Notes: generated by a model from the sequence alone, not told the origin. A stretch of 64,000 nucleotides of DNA from Streptomyces sp. ADI96-02 (GCF_003846185.1 NZ_ML123034.1:4480274-4544273), one strand, 5' to 3'; counted from the stretch's first letter, positions 32,628 through 42,014 are shown. A program made the numbers and translations.

Positions 32628-33092
32628 ATGAGCCAGGACCAGACGGACGGGAGCGGGGCCTCCGCCGCCCCGACCGGCGAGCTGCCGGAGTACGCGGAGC
32701 GAGTGCTCGACGTCGCCGACCTGATCCCGCCGGGCCGGGTCATGACGTACGGCGACGTCGCGGAGTGGCTGGGCGACGGCGGGCCGCGCCAGGTCGGCCG
32801 GGCCATGGCGCTGTACGGCTCCGCCGTGCCGTGGTGGCGCGTCGTGCGGGCGGACGGGGCGCTGCTCCCCGGCCACGAGCTGCGCGCGCTCGACCACTAC
32901 CGCGTGGAGGGCACCCCGCTGAAGGAGGCGTCCAGCCGGGCGGACGGGCACCTGCCGCGGCTCGACATGCGCCGCGCGCGCTGGGACGGCACCGGCGGCC
33001 AGGACCTGGACGGGGGCGGAGGCGGCGGAGGCGGCGGCGACGGTCCGCGGGGCGGCGGATCCGGCGGTTCGGGCGTGAAGGCTCACACCTGA
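32628..33092 (+). CDS. Alkyltransferase-like (ATL) DNA-repair protein
   Basis: 154 residues from ATG 32628. It has the winged-helix fold of MGMT-type proteins: AERVLDVADLIPPGRVMTYGDVAEWLG, then RQVGRAMALYGSAVPWWRVVRADG. The alkyl-acceptor Cys of the MGMT P-C-H-R-V motif is Trp here (P-W-W-R-V), the hallmark of ATL proteins. ATLs bind O6-alkylguanine and flag it for nucleotide excision repair. The last 30 residues are a Gly-rich tail with nine Gly in a row. An equivalent gene (Rv3204) lies next to adnAB in M. tuberculosis. Upstream ATG 32619 is a possible start; CAGGAT (32615-32620) lies 7 nt before 32628. Confidence 0.88.
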   Translation: MSQDQTDGSGASAAPTGELPEYAERVLDVADLIPPGRVMTYGDVAEWLGDGGPRQVGRAMALYGSAVPWWRVVRADGALLPGHELRALDHYRVEGTPLKEASSRADGHLPRLDMRRARWDGTGGQDLDGGGGGGGGGDGPRGGGSGGSGVKAHT

Positions 33093-33304
33093 CAGCTTCC
33101 GCCATCCGCCCCGCCGCACACCGGCGCCCGGCCCGTACGGCGCTCGCGTCACGGCAGGCGTCACGGCTGGTGCGGGGGAGCGGCCACGTGACGAAGGACG
33201 CGCCGCACCCGCCGCCCGCCGCGTCACCGCGGGAGTAGCGTCGTCACCGCGCGGCGCGCTCCGCTCCCCCATCACCCGCACTTCCACCAGAACCGGCGAT
33301 CCAC

Positions 33305-36300
33305 GTGAGTTCCTCCTCCACCACCCGGCACAGTCCGCACCGCGCGACGCGGCGGCGGACCACGGGCGCGTACCGCCTGGTGCGCACCCCGCCGGGCTCC
33401 GTGGACCCTCCTCTCCTGGACGCGGACCAGCGCGCCGTGGTTGAGCACCGCGAAGGACCGCTGCTGGTCCTGGCCGGTCCCGGCACCGGCAAGACCACCA
33501 CCCTCGTCGAGTCCGTCGCGGCCCGCGTGGACCGGGGGGCCGATCCCGCCCGCGTCCTCGTCCTCACCTTCAGCCGCAAGGCCGCCGCCGCGCTGCGCGA
33601 CCGGATGGCCGACCGGCTCGGGGCCGCCCGCGCCCCCCAGGCCACCACCTTCCACGCGTACTGCTACGCCCTGGTCCGGGCCCACCAGGACGCCGACCTG
33701 TTCGCCGATCCGCTGCGCCTGCTGTCGGGGCCCGAGCAGGACGTCACCGTGCGCGAACTCCTGGCGGGCGAGGTCGAGCTGGAGAAGGAGGGCCTGGCCC
33801 ACGTCCGCTGGCCGGACGAGCTGCGCGCCTGCCTGACCACGCGCGGCTTCGCCGACGAGGTGCGCGCGGTGCTGGCGCGCAGCCGTGAACTGGGCCTCGG
33901 CCCCGACGCGCTGGCCGCCTTCGCCCGGCGCACCGGCCGCCCGGACTGGACGGCGGCGGCCCAGTTCCTCGCCGAGTACCTGGACGTGCTCGACGCCCAG
34001 GGCGTGCTGGACTACGCCGAGCTGGTCCACCGGGCCGTCCTGCTCGCCGAGCGGCCCGACGTGTCCGCGCTCCTGGCCCGGAGCTACGACGCGGTGTACG
34101 TCGACGAGTACCAGGACACCGACCCGGCACAGGTACGGCTGCTGCACGCGCTGGCCGGCAACCGGGGGCACGGGGCCGGAGCGAACCGGGGGCGCGGGTC
34201 CGCAGCGAGGCAGGGGCGCGGGACGGGAGCGAACCAGGGGCGCGGGGCCGGGGCGGGCGGCGGCCGGACGCTGATCGCCTTCGGCGACCCCGACCAGTCC
34301 ATCTACACGTTCCGGGGGGCCGACGTGAACGGCATCCTCGACTTCCCGGACGCCTTCCGGCGCGCGGACGGTACGCCCGCGCCCGTGGGCGTGCTGACCA
34401 CCTCGCGACGCTCGGGGGCCGAACTGCTCGCCGCGACCCGGCTGCTCACCCGCCGCATGCCGCTGACCCGGCTGCCCGCCGACACCGTCCGGGCCCACCG
34501 CGAACCGCAGGCCGTCCGCGAGGGCGGCCGGGTCGAGGCGTACACGTACCCGACCGCCTCCACCGAACTGGACAACATCGCGGACCTGCTGCGCCGCGCC
34601 CATCTGGAGGACGGGGTGCCGTGGCAGGAGATGGCCGTACTGGTACGGGCCGGGGGCCGCTCGCTGCCCGCCGTCCGCCGCGCCCTCACCTCGGCGGGCG
34701 TTCCGCTGGAGGTCGACGGCGACGACCTCGCGCTGCGCCACGAACCGGCCGTGGCCCCGCTGCTGACCGCCCTGCGGACGGTCGCCACGGCGGCCCTGCG
34801 CCACGACGTCCGGACCACCGGAGACGACCCCGAGGCGGTCCGGCTCGACACCGAGACGGCCCTCACGCTCCTGGCCTCGCCTCTCGGCTCCATGGACGCC
34901 GCCGACCTGCGCCGCCTCGGCCGGGCCCTGCGCGACGAGGAACGGGCCGCCGGAGTCCGGGTGCCCGCGCCGTCCGGCGATCTGCTGGCCCGCGCGCTGG
35001 CCGAACCCGAACGGCTGGTCACCCACGATCCGGCGTACGCCCAGGGAGCCCAGCGCCTCGGCGCGCTCCTGCGCAAGGCCCGCGAACTCCTCGAAGGCGG
35101 CGGCACCGCCGAGGAGGCCCTGTGGACCCTGTGGAACGGCACCCCGTGGCCCGGCCGGCTGGAGCGGGCCGCGCTGCGCGGCGGCGCGGGCGGACGCAAC
35201 GCCGACCGCGACCTCGACGCCGTCTGCGCCCTCTTCGACGCGGCGGCCCGCGCCGAGGAGCGCACCGGCGGACGCGGAGCGCTCAACTTCCTGGAGGAGG
35301 TCGACGCCCAGGACATCGCGGCCGACACCCTCTCCCGCCGTACCGCGCGCCCCGACGCCGTACGCCTGATGACCGCCCACCGGTCCAAGGGCCTGGAATG
35401 GCGGCTGGTGGTGGTCGCCGGGGTGCAGGAAGGGCTCTGGCCCGACCTGCGCCGCCGGGGCTCGCTGCTGGAAGCCGACCGGATCGGCCGCGACGGCCTC
35501 GCCGAACCCCTCACGCCCGGGGCCCTGCTCGCCGAGGAACGACGCCTCTTCTACGTGGCCGCCACCCGCGCCCGCGAGCGCCTGATCGTCACCGCCGTCA
35601 AGGCCCCCGCCGACGACGGCGACCAGCCCTCCCGCTTCCTCACCGAGCTGGGCGTCGAGCCGCGCGACGTCACGGGCCGCCCGCGCCGGCCGCTCGCCGT
35701 CGCCGCGCTCGTCGCCGAACTGCGCGCCACGACCGTCGACCCGGCCGCCTCCGACGCCCTGCGCGACGCCGCCGCCCAGCGGCTCGCCCGCCTCGCCGCG
35801 CTCACCGACGACGAGGGCCAGGCCCTGGTGCCCGCCGCCCACCCGTCCCGCTGGTGGGGCCTGGACGAACCGACCCGGTCGGCCGTCCCGCTGCGCGACC
35901 GCGACCGGCCCGTCACCCTCTCCGGCAGCGCCCTCGACCAGCTCGCCAACACCTGCGCCCTCCAGTGGTTCCTGGGGCGCGAGGTGAAGGCCGACGTCCC
36001 GGCGACCGCCGCCCAGGGGTTCGGCAACGTCATCCACGTGCTCGCCGACGAGGTCGCCTCCAGCAGGACGCCCGCCGACCTCGACGTCCTCATGGAACGC
36101 CTGGACTCCGTGTGGAACGGCCTCGCCTTCGACGCCCCCTGGAAGTCCGAGCAGGAGAAGGGCCAGGCCCGGGCCGCCCTCGAACGCTTCCTGCGCTGGC
36201 ACGTCCTGGACCGCGCGGGCCGCACGCCGACCGCGAGCGAGCACGACTTCGACGTGACGCTGGAGGCGGGCGAGTACGCCGTCCGCATCCGGGGCTCCAT

Positions 36301-36712
36301 GGACCGGGTCGAACAGGACGCGGAGGGACGGGCGTACGTCGTCGACTTCAAGACGGGCAAGGGCGCGCCGACCAAGGACGAAGTGGCCTCGCACCCGCAG
36401 CTCGCGGTGTACCAGCTCGCCGTCCGGGAAGGCGCGGTCGACGACGTCTTCGGCGGCCGCCGCCCGGAGTCCGGCGGCGCCGAACTCGTCCAGCTCCGCC
36501 AACCCGCCCCCAAGAAGGAGGGCGGCGACGCCTTCCCCAAGGTCCAGGCCCAGGAACCGCCGGCGGGCCAGTGGGTCTCCGACCTGCTCGCCACCGCCGC
36601 CGGCAAGGTCCTGGACGAACGCTTCACCCCCACGACCGGCCAGCACTGCGCCCACTGCACCTTCCGCGCCTCGTGCAGCGCGCAGCCGGAGGGCCGCCAG
36701 ATCGTGGAGTGA
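33305..36712 (+). CDS. adnA: AdnA-like UvrD-family helicase-nuclease subunit
   Basis: 1135 residues. The N-terminal SF1A motor has Walker A AGPGTGKTTT (57-66), Ia-type VLVLTFSRKAAAALRDR, Walker B VYVDEYQDTDPAQ, FGDPDQSIYTFRGA, and the C-terminal motor motifs MTAHRSKGLEWRLVVV and YVAATRARERL. The final domain is a RecB-type nuclease with Asp near 1001 (RGSMDRVEQD) and DFKTGK near 1014. A Cys quartet (NTCALQW near 883 and C-x2-C-x5-C in HCAHCTFRASC) could hold a 4Fe-4S cluster. With the next gene it matches the mycobacterial AdnAB break-resection motor. A Gly/Arg/Asn repeat is inserted between Walker B and motif III. GTG 33305 has no clear ribosome site. Confidence 0.9.
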   Translation: MSSSSTTRHSPHRATRRRTTGAYRLVRTPPGSVDPPLLDADQRAVVEHREGPLLVLAGPGTGKTTTLVESVAARVDRGADPARVLVLTFSRKAAAALRDRMADRLGAARAPQATTFHAYCYALVRAHQDADLFADPLRLLSGPEQDVTVRELLAGEVELEKEGLAHVRWPDELRACLTTRGFADEVRAVLARSRELGLGPDALAAFARRTGRPDWTAAAQFLAEYLDVLDAQGVLDYAELVHRAVLLAERPDVSALLARSYDAVYVDEYQDTDPAQVRLLHALAGNRGHGAGANRGRGSAARQGRGTGANQGRGAGAGGGRTLIAFGDPDQSIYTFRGADVNGILDFPDAFRRADGTPAPVGVLTTSRRSGAELLAATRLLTRRMPLTRLPADTVRAHREPQAVREGGRVEAYTYPTASTELDNIADLLRRAHLEDGVPWQEMAVLVRAGGRSLPAVRRALTSAGVPLEVDGDDLALRHEPAVAPLLTALRTVATAALRHDVRTTGDDPEAVRLDTETALTLLASPLGSMDAADLRRLGRALRDEERAAGVRVPAPSGDLLARALAEPERLVTHDPAYAQGAQRLGALLRKARELLEGGGTAEEALWTLWNGTPWPGRLERAALRGGAGGRNADRDLDAVCALFDAAARAEERTGGRGALNFLEEVDAQDIAADTLSRRTARPDAVRLMTAHRSKGLEWRLVVVAGVQEGLWPDLRRRGSLLEADRIGRDGLAEPLTPGALLAEERRLFYVAATRARERLIVTAVKAPADDGDQPSRFLTELGVEPRDVTGRPRRPLAVAALVAELRATTVDPAASDALRDAAAQRLARLAALTDDEGQALVPAAHPSRWWGLDEPTRSAVPLRDRDRPVTLSGSALDQLANTCALQWFLGREVKADVPATAAQGFGNVIHVLADEVASSRTPADLDVLMERLDSVWNGLAFDAPWKSEQEKGQARAALERFLRWHVLDRAGRTPTASEHDFDVTLEAGEYAVRIRGSMDRVEQDAEGRAYVVDFKTGKGAPTKDEVASHPQLAVYQLAVREGAVDDVFGGRRPESGGAELVQLRQPAPKKEGGDAFPKVQAQEPPAGQWVSDLLATAAGKVLDERFTPTTGQHCAHCTFRASCSAQPEGRQIVE
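34153..34263 (+). repeat. In-frame ANRGRG-type repeats inside the AdnA motor
   Basis: Four imperfect copies of a roughly 27-nt unit encode NRGHGAGA, NRGRGSAA, RQGRGTGA and NQGRGAGA between Walker B (DEYQDTD) and the LIAFGDPDQS motif. All copies keep the reading frame. The insertion adds about 35 residues at a normally compact place in UvrD-family motors. Confidence 0.85.
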
Positions 36713-36734
36713 GGGGCCCGCCTGCTGACGGCGG

Positions 36735-36865
36735 GGCCGGGGCCGGGGCCCACCGGTAAATCGAGGGATCGGGGGATCGGGCCCACCTGCGGGTCGCGGG
36801 GCCCCGGCGGATCGCGGGGCCACGGCGGGTCGCGGGGCCACGTCGGGGCCGGGCCCGCCGCCCGC
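36735..36865. repeat. GC-rich imperfect tandem repeats between adnA and adnB
   Basis: A run of GGGGCCGGGG units and then three to four roughly 18-bp copies around GGATCGCGGGGCCACGGC and GGGTCGCGGGGCC fill the 213-nt gap. No gene and no obvious terminator were found. Confidence 0.75.
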
Positions 36866-36925
36866 GCCCGGCTGCCGTACCGGCTGCCGGAACGGGTTGT
36901 CGGCGTGGCCGGTTACCGTTCTGGG

Positions 36926-39900
36926 GTGTCCCCACGCCTCACCGACCCCGAGCAGCTCAAGCAGCTCCTCGGCATCCCCTTCACCCCGGAGCAGACGGCC
37001 TGCATCACCGCGCCGCCCGCCCCGCAGGTGATCGTGGCCGGAGCCGGTTCGGGCAAGACGACGGTGATGGCCGCCCGGGTGGTCTGGCTGGTCGGCACCG
37101 GACAGGTCGCACCGGAGCAGGTGCTCGGCCTCACGTTCACCAACAAGGCGGCGGGCGAGCTGGCCGAGCGCGTCCGCAAGGCGCTCGTCGCCGCCGGCGT
37201 GACCGATCCCGACGCCATCGACCCGGACGACCCGCCGGGCGAGCCCACCATCTCCACGTACCACGCCTTCGCCGGCCGCCTCCTCACCGACCACGGCCTG
37301 CGCATCGGCCTGGAACCCACCACCCGCCTCCTCGCCGACGCCACCCGCTACCAGCTCGCCGCCAAGGTGCTGCGCGAGGCCCCCGGCCCCTACCCGGCGC
37401 TCACCCGCTCCTTCCCGACCCTGGTCAGCGACCTCCTGGCGCTCGACGGGGAGCTGGCCGAACACCTCGTACCCCCCGCCGAGCTCGCCCGGTACGACAC
37501 CGAGCTGCTCCGCACCCTGGAGACGGCCCGGCTCAGCAACGCCGACCTGCGCGGAATCCCCGAGGCGGCCGAGGCCCGCCGCTCGCTCCTCGGCCTCACC
37601 GAGCGCTACCGCACCGCCAAACGCGGCCGGGACGTCCTCGACTTCGGCGACCAGATCGCCCTCTCCGCCGAGCTGGCCCTGACCCGGCCCGAGGTCGGGA
37701 CCATCCTCCGCGAGGAGTTCCGGGTGGTCCTCCTCGACGAGTACCAGGACACCTCCGTCGCCCAGCGCCTGCTGCTCTCGGCGCTCTTCGGCAGCGGAAC
37801 GGAGTCCGCCGGGGCGACCGGCCACGCGGTCACCGCCGTAGGGGACCCCTGCCAGGCGATCTACGGCTGGCGCGGAGCCTCCGTCGCCAACCTCGACGAC
37901 TTCCCCGAGCACTTCCCGCACGCCGACGGCACCCCCGCCACCCGCTACAGCCTCAGCGAGAACCGGCGCAGTGGCGGCCGGCTGCTCCAGCTCGCCAACG
38001 GCCTCGCCGAACCCCTGCGGGCGATGCACGAGGGCGTCGAGGCGCTGCGCCCCGCGCCGGGGGCCGAACGCGACGGACTGGTCCGCTGCGCCCTGCTGGA
38101 CACGCACAGCGAGGAGATCGACTGGATCGCCGACGCGCTCGCCCATCTCGTGCGCACCGGCACCCCGCCCGGCGAGATCGCCGTCCTGTGCCGCACCGCC
38201 GGGGACTTCCCGCAGATCCAGGCCGCCCTCGTCGCGCGGGACGTCCCCGTCGAGGTCGTCGGCCTCGCCGGACTGCTCCACCTGCCCGAGGTCGCCGACC
38301 TGGTCGCCGTCTGCGAAGTCCTCCAGGACCCGGGGGCCAACGCCTCGCTGGTCCGGCTGCTCACCGGCCCGCGCTGGCGCATCGGCCCCCGGGACCTCGC
38401 CCTCCTCGGCCGCCGCGCCCGCCTCCTGGTGCACCGCTCCGGCGGGGCGGACGACGGAGCCGACCCGGACCTGCGGCTCGCGGAGGCCGTCGAGGGCACC
38501 GACCCGGCCGAGGTGATATCGCTCGCCGACGCCCTCGACACCTTCCTGATCGCGGGCGACGGCCGGGACGACGGGCTGCCGTTCTCGGCGGCGGCCCGGG
38601 TGCGCTTCTCCCGTCTCGCCCGGGAGCTGCGCGATCTGCGACGGTCGCTCGCCGACCCGCTGATGGACGTGCTGCACCGGGTGCTGGCCACCACCGGCCT
38701 CGATGTCGAGCTGTCCGCCTCCCCGCGGGCCCTGGCCGCCCGACGCCGCGAGACCCTGGCCAACTTCCTGGACACGGCGGCCGGTTTCGCCTCCCTGGAC
38801 GGCGAGGCCACGCTCCTCGCCTTCCTCGCCTTCCTGCGCACCGCCGCCCAGTACGAGAAGGGCCTGGACAACGCCCTGCCCGGCGGCGAGAACACGGTGA
38901 AGGTCCTCACCGCCCACAAGTCCAAGGGCCTGGAGTGGGACGTCGTCGCCGTGCCGGGACTCGTCACGGGGCAGTTCCCGAGCGGCCGGTCGCGGGACGC
39001 CTGGACCGCCCAGGCCAAGGTGCTGCCGCACGCCCTGCGCGGCGACGCGGCGACGCTTCCGCGCCTGGAGGGCTTCGACGCCGGGGCGATGAAGGAGTTC
39101 AAGGCCCGGATGAAGGAGCACCAGCACACCGAGGAACTGCGCCTGGGCTACGTCACCTTCACCCGCCCGCGCAGCCTGCTGCTCGGCTCCGGCCACTGGT
39201 GGGGCCCCTCCCAGAAGCGGACGCGCGGCCCCTCGGCGTTCCTGGAGGCGCTGTACGAGCACTGCGCCGCGGGCCACGGCGAGATCGAGGTCTGGGCGGA
39301 GGAGCCGGCCGAGGACGCGGAGAACCCGGCCCTCGCCGAGCGGGACGCCGACCTGGCCTGGCCGCTGCCGCTCGACGCCGACGCCCTGGCCCGCCGCCGC
39401 GCCGCCCGGGACACGGTGCTGGCGCACCTGGAGAGCCTGGCCGCGTCGGACCACCGGGATGCGGGCGCACCCGTCGGCTTCCCGGAGGACGTACCTCCGG
39501 AGGACGGCCTTCCGGGGGATGAGGAGGAGCCCGGGTTCGGGGGCGAGCCCGGGTACGGGGACGGGCCCGGGTACGGGGACGAGCCCGACGCGCCGCCGAT
39601 CGACTGGGACGACCTCCCCACCGAGCGCCCCCGGGGCGACACCCCGGCCACCGCTCCGGATCAGCGCCCGGTCGATCAGCGTCCGGTCGATCAGGGCCCG
39701 ATGGATCAGGGCCGGACGGATCAGGGCCCGATGGGGCAGGGCCAGGGCGAGCAGGGCCCGGCTCCGGACTCCGGCGCGCACCCGCACCCGCTCTCTCACC
39801 CGCACCCGCTCTCTCACCCGCACCCGCTCTCTCACCTGAACCCGCACATCCCGGCCGCCCGTCACCCCGCGCCACCGGATGCCGCCCCCGCCCGTACCGG

Positions 39901-40609
39901 GGGCGCGCTCACGCCCGAGGAGGCCCGTGCCCTCGCCTCCTGGGACCGGGACCTGGAGTCCCTGGCCGGAGAGCTCCGGCGATCCCGCGCCACCGTGCAC
40001 GACGTCCTCATCCCCTCCTCGCTCTCCGCCACCCAGCTGTTGCGCCTGGCCGAGGACCCCGACGCGTTCGCCCGGGAGCTGGCCCGGCCCATGCCCCGTC
40101 CGCCGCAGCCCGCGGCCCGCCGGGGCACCCGGTTCCACGCCTGGGTGGAGTCGCGCTACGAGGAGCTGCCGCTGCCCCTGCTCGGCCCCGACGAGCTGCC
40201 CGGGGGCGACGGGAGCGACGCGGAGATCGCCGACGAGCGCGACCTGGCCGAACTGAAGGAGGCGTTCGAGCGCACCCCGTACGCCCGGCGCACCCCGTAC
40301 CGGGTGGAGGCCCCGTTCCAGATCACCCTGGCCGGCCGGGTCGTCCGGGGCCGGATCGACGCCGTCTACCGCACCGGCGAGGAGTACGAGATCGTCGACT
40401 GGAAGACCAGCCGCCACCGCACCGCCGACCCCCTCCAGCTCGCCGTCTACCGGCTGGCCTGGGCCGAACTGCACGGCCTGCCGCTCGACGCGGTCACCGC
40501 CACGTTCCTCTACGTACGCAGCGGCGAGACCGTGCGTCCGCAGGGGCTGCCGGGCCGGGCCGGGCTGGAGCGGATCCTGCTGGACGAACCGGACCCGCGG
40601 GACGGATAG
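36926..40609 (+). CDS. adnB: AdnB-like UvrD-family helicase-nuclease subunit
   Basis: 1227 residues. The SF1A motor has Walker A AGAGSGKTT (38-46), LTFTNKAAGELAERV, Walker B VVLLDEYQDTSVAQ, VGDPCQAIYGWRGAS, and VLTAHKSKGLEWDVVAVPG. A long Pro/Gln/His-rich linker with tandem repeats (about 855-985) leads to a RecB-type nuclease with Asp in VRGRIDAVY and the D-x-K site in EIVDWKTS. With AdnA it should form the heterodimeric double-strand-break end-processing machine; in mycobacteria this subunit drives translocation. I prefer GTG 36926 (VSPRLTDPEQLK), which follows TACCGT (36914-36919) by 6 nt, a leaderless arrangement. GTG 36905 in frame is the alternative. Confidence 0.9.
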   Translation: MSPRLTDPEQLKQLLGIPFTPEQTACITAPPAPQVIVAGAGSGKTTVMAARVVWLVGTGQVAPEQVLGLTFTNKAAGELAERVRKALVAAGVTDPDAIDPDDPPGEPTISTYHAFAGRLLTDHGLRIGLEPTTRLLADATRYQLAAKVLREAPGPYPALTRSFPTLVSDLLALDGELAEHLVPPAELARYDTELLRTLETARLSNADLRGIPEAAEARRSLLGLTERYRTAKRGRDVLDFGDQIALSAELALTRPEVGTILREEFRVVLLDEYQDTSVAQRLLLSALFGSGTESAGATGHAVTAVGDPCQAIYGWRGASVANLDDFPEHFPHADGTPATRYSLSENRRSGGRLLQLANGLAEPLRAMHEGVEALRPAPGAERDGLVRCALLDTHSEEIDWIADALAHLVRTGTPPGEIAVLCRTAGDFPQIQAALVARDVPVEVVGLAGLLHLPEVADLVAVCEVLQDPGANASLVRLLTGPRWRIGPRDLALLGRRARLLVHRSGGADDGADPDLRLAEAVEGTDPAEVISLADALDTFLIAGDGRDDGLPFSAAARVRFSRLARELRDLRRSLADPLMDVLHRVLATTGLDVELSASPRALAARRRETLANFLDTAAGFASLDGEATLLAFLAFLRTAAQYEKGLDNALPGGENTVKVLTAHKSKGLEWDVVAVPGLVTGQFPSGRSRDAWTAQAKVLPHALRGDAATLPRLEGFDAGAMKEFKARMKEHQHTEELRLGYVTFTRPRSLLLGSGHWWGPSQKRTRGPSAFLEALYEHCAAGHGEIEVWAEEPAEDAENPALAERDADLAWPLPLDADALARRRAARDTVLAHLESLAASDHRDAGAPVGFPEDVPPEDGLPGDEEEPGFGGEPGYGDGPGYGDEPDAPPIDWDDLPTERPRGDTPATAPDQRPVDQRPVDQGPMDQGRTDQGPMGQGQGEQGPAPDSGAHPHPLSHPHPLSHPHPLSHLNPHIPAARHPAPPDAAPARTGGALTPEEARALASWDRDLESLAGELRRSRATVHDVLIPSSLSATQLLRLAEDPDAFARELARPMPRPPQPAARRGTRFHAWVESRYEELPLPLLGPDELPGGDGSDAEIADERDLAELKEAFERTPYARRTPYRVEAPFQITLAGRVVRGRIDAVYRTGEEYEIVDWKTSRHRTADPLQLAVYRLAWAELHGLPLDAVTATFLYVRSGETVRPQGLPGRAGLERILLDEPDPRDG
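39500..39845 (+). repeat. Tandem repeats coding the AdnB interdomain linker
   Basis: Three in-frame repeat families lie side by side. PGFGGEPGYGD/GPGYGDEP units are near 39530-39590. DQRPVDQ/DQGPMDQG/DQGRTDQG units (15-30 nt) run through 39660-39760. A perfect 18-nt unit coding PHPLSH occurs three times at 39784-39837. All preserve the frame between the helicase and nuclease domains. Confidence 0.88.
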
Positions 40610-40619
40610 GCTCAAGACC

Positions 40620-42014
40620 ATGAGCGAGACCCCGGACAGCGCCGTCCGTACGTACACCGAGCAGCACCGCGCAGCCTTCCTCGACGACCTCGCGGAGTGG
40701 CTGCGCATCCCGTCCGTATCCGCGCAGCCGGAGCACGACGGGGACGTACGGCGCAGTGCCGAGTGGCTGAGCGCCAAGCTCAAGGAGACCGGCTTCCCGG
40801 TCGCCGAGGTCTGGGAGACCCTGGGCGCCCCGGCGGTCTTCGCCCAGTGGCCCAGCGACGACCCGGACGCGCCGACCGTCCTGGTCTACGGCCACCACGA
40901 CGTGCAGCCCGCCGCCCGCGAGGACGGCTGGGACACCGACCCGTTCGAACCGGTGGTCCGGGACGGCCGGATGTACGGGCGCGGGGCGGCCGACGACAAG
41001 GGCCAGGTGTTCTTCCACACCCTCGGCGTCCGCGCGCACCTGGCCGCCACCGGCCGCACCGCTCCCGCCGTCCACCTCAAGCTGCTGATCGAGGGCGAGG
41101 AGGAGTTTGGTTCGCCGCACTTCCGCGCCCTCGTCGAGCAGCGCGCGGCCCGCCTGGCCGCCGACGCCGTGATCGTCTCGGACACCGGCATGTGGGACGA
41201 GGACACCCCGACCGTCTGCACCGGCATGCGCGGCCTCGCCGAATGCGAGATCGAGCTGTACGGCCCCGAGCAGGACATTCACTCCGGATCGTTCGGCGGG
41301 GCCGTCCCCAACCCGGCCACCGAGATCGCCCGCCTGGTCGCCGCCCTCCACGACGAGGACGGCCGGGTCGCGATCCCCGGTTTCCACGACGGGATCACCG
41401 ACCTCACCGACGCCGAACGGGCCCTGTTCGCGGAGCTGCCCTTCGACGAGGAGACCTGGCTGCGCACCGCCAAGTCGCGGGCCGCCTCCGGCGAGGCCGG
41501 GTACTCCACGCTGGAGCGCGTCTGGGCCCGGCCCACGGCCGAGGTCAACGGCATCGGCGGCGGCTACCAGGGCTCCGGCAGCAAGACGGTCATCCCCGCG
41601 TCCGCCCTGGTCAAGATCAGCTTCCGGCTGGTCGACGGCCAGGACCCCGACCGGGTGCAGCGGGCCGTCCGCGCCTGGGCCGAGGCCCGCATCCCGACGG
41701 GCGTACGCCACCGGATCGCCTTCCAGCCCGCCACCCGCCCCTGCCTGACCCCGCTGGACCACCCCGCGCTCCAGGCCGTGGCCCGCGCGATGGGCCGCGC
41801 CTTCGGCACGAAGGTCCGCTTCACCCGCGAGGGAGGCTCGGGCCCCGCCGCCGACCTCAGGGACGTGCTCGGCGCCCCGGTCCTCTTCCTCGGGATCTCC
41901 GTACCCTCCGACGGCTGGCACGCCCCGAACGAGAAGGTCGAGCTCGACCTGCTGCTCAAGGGCGTGGAGACGACCGCCCACCTGTGGAGCGAACTGGCCT
42001 CGGCACTTCGCTGA
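40620..42014 (+). CDS. M20-family metallodipeptidase
   Basis: 464 residues with the M20 zinc ligands and catalytic acids: H92-H93-D in GHHDVQPA, D125-D126-K in GRGAADDKGQ, and EGEEEFGSP (158-165). The lid domain follows (GIGGGYQGSGSKTVIPA), then a C-terminal His ligand near WHAPNEKVELD. Activity on dipeptides or N-acyl amino acids is expected in the cytosol. It starts 10 nt after adnB; ATG 40620 lies 7 nt after TAGGCT (40607-40612), so a separate leaderless start is also possible. In M. tuberculosis the gene between adnB and nudC is a cation channel (Rv3200c), so this occupant differs. Confidence 0.9.
   Translation: MSETPDSAVRTYTEQHRAAFLDDLAEWLRIPSVSAQPEHDGDVRRSAEWLSAKLKETGFPVAEVWETLGAPAVFAQWPSDDPDAPTVLVYGHHDVQPAAREDGWDTDPFEPVVRDGRMYGRGAADDKGQVFFHTLGVRAHLAATGRTAPAVHLKLLIEGEEEFGSPHFRALVEQRAARLAADAVIVSDTGMWDEDTPTVCTGMRGLAECEIELYGPEQDIHSGSFGGAVPNPATEIARLVAALHDEDGRVAIPGFHDGITDLTDAERALFAELPFDEETWLRTAKSRAASGEAGYSTLERVWARPTAEVNGIGGGYQGSGSKTVIPASALVKISFRLVDGQDPDRVQRAVRAWAEARIPTGVRHRIAFQPATRPCLTPLDHPALQAVARAMGRAFGTKVRFTREGGSGPAADLRDVLGAPVLFLGISVPSDGWHAPNEKVELDLLLKGVETTAHLWSELASALR

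Noticed and set aside
33272..40783. A 2.5-kb-residue open frame on the minus strand across adnA and adnB
   Set aside because: It is the antisense shadow of two genes whose helicase and nuclease motifs are unambiguous; the product is Gly/Arg/Val-rich without domains, as high GC creates long stop-free antisense frames.
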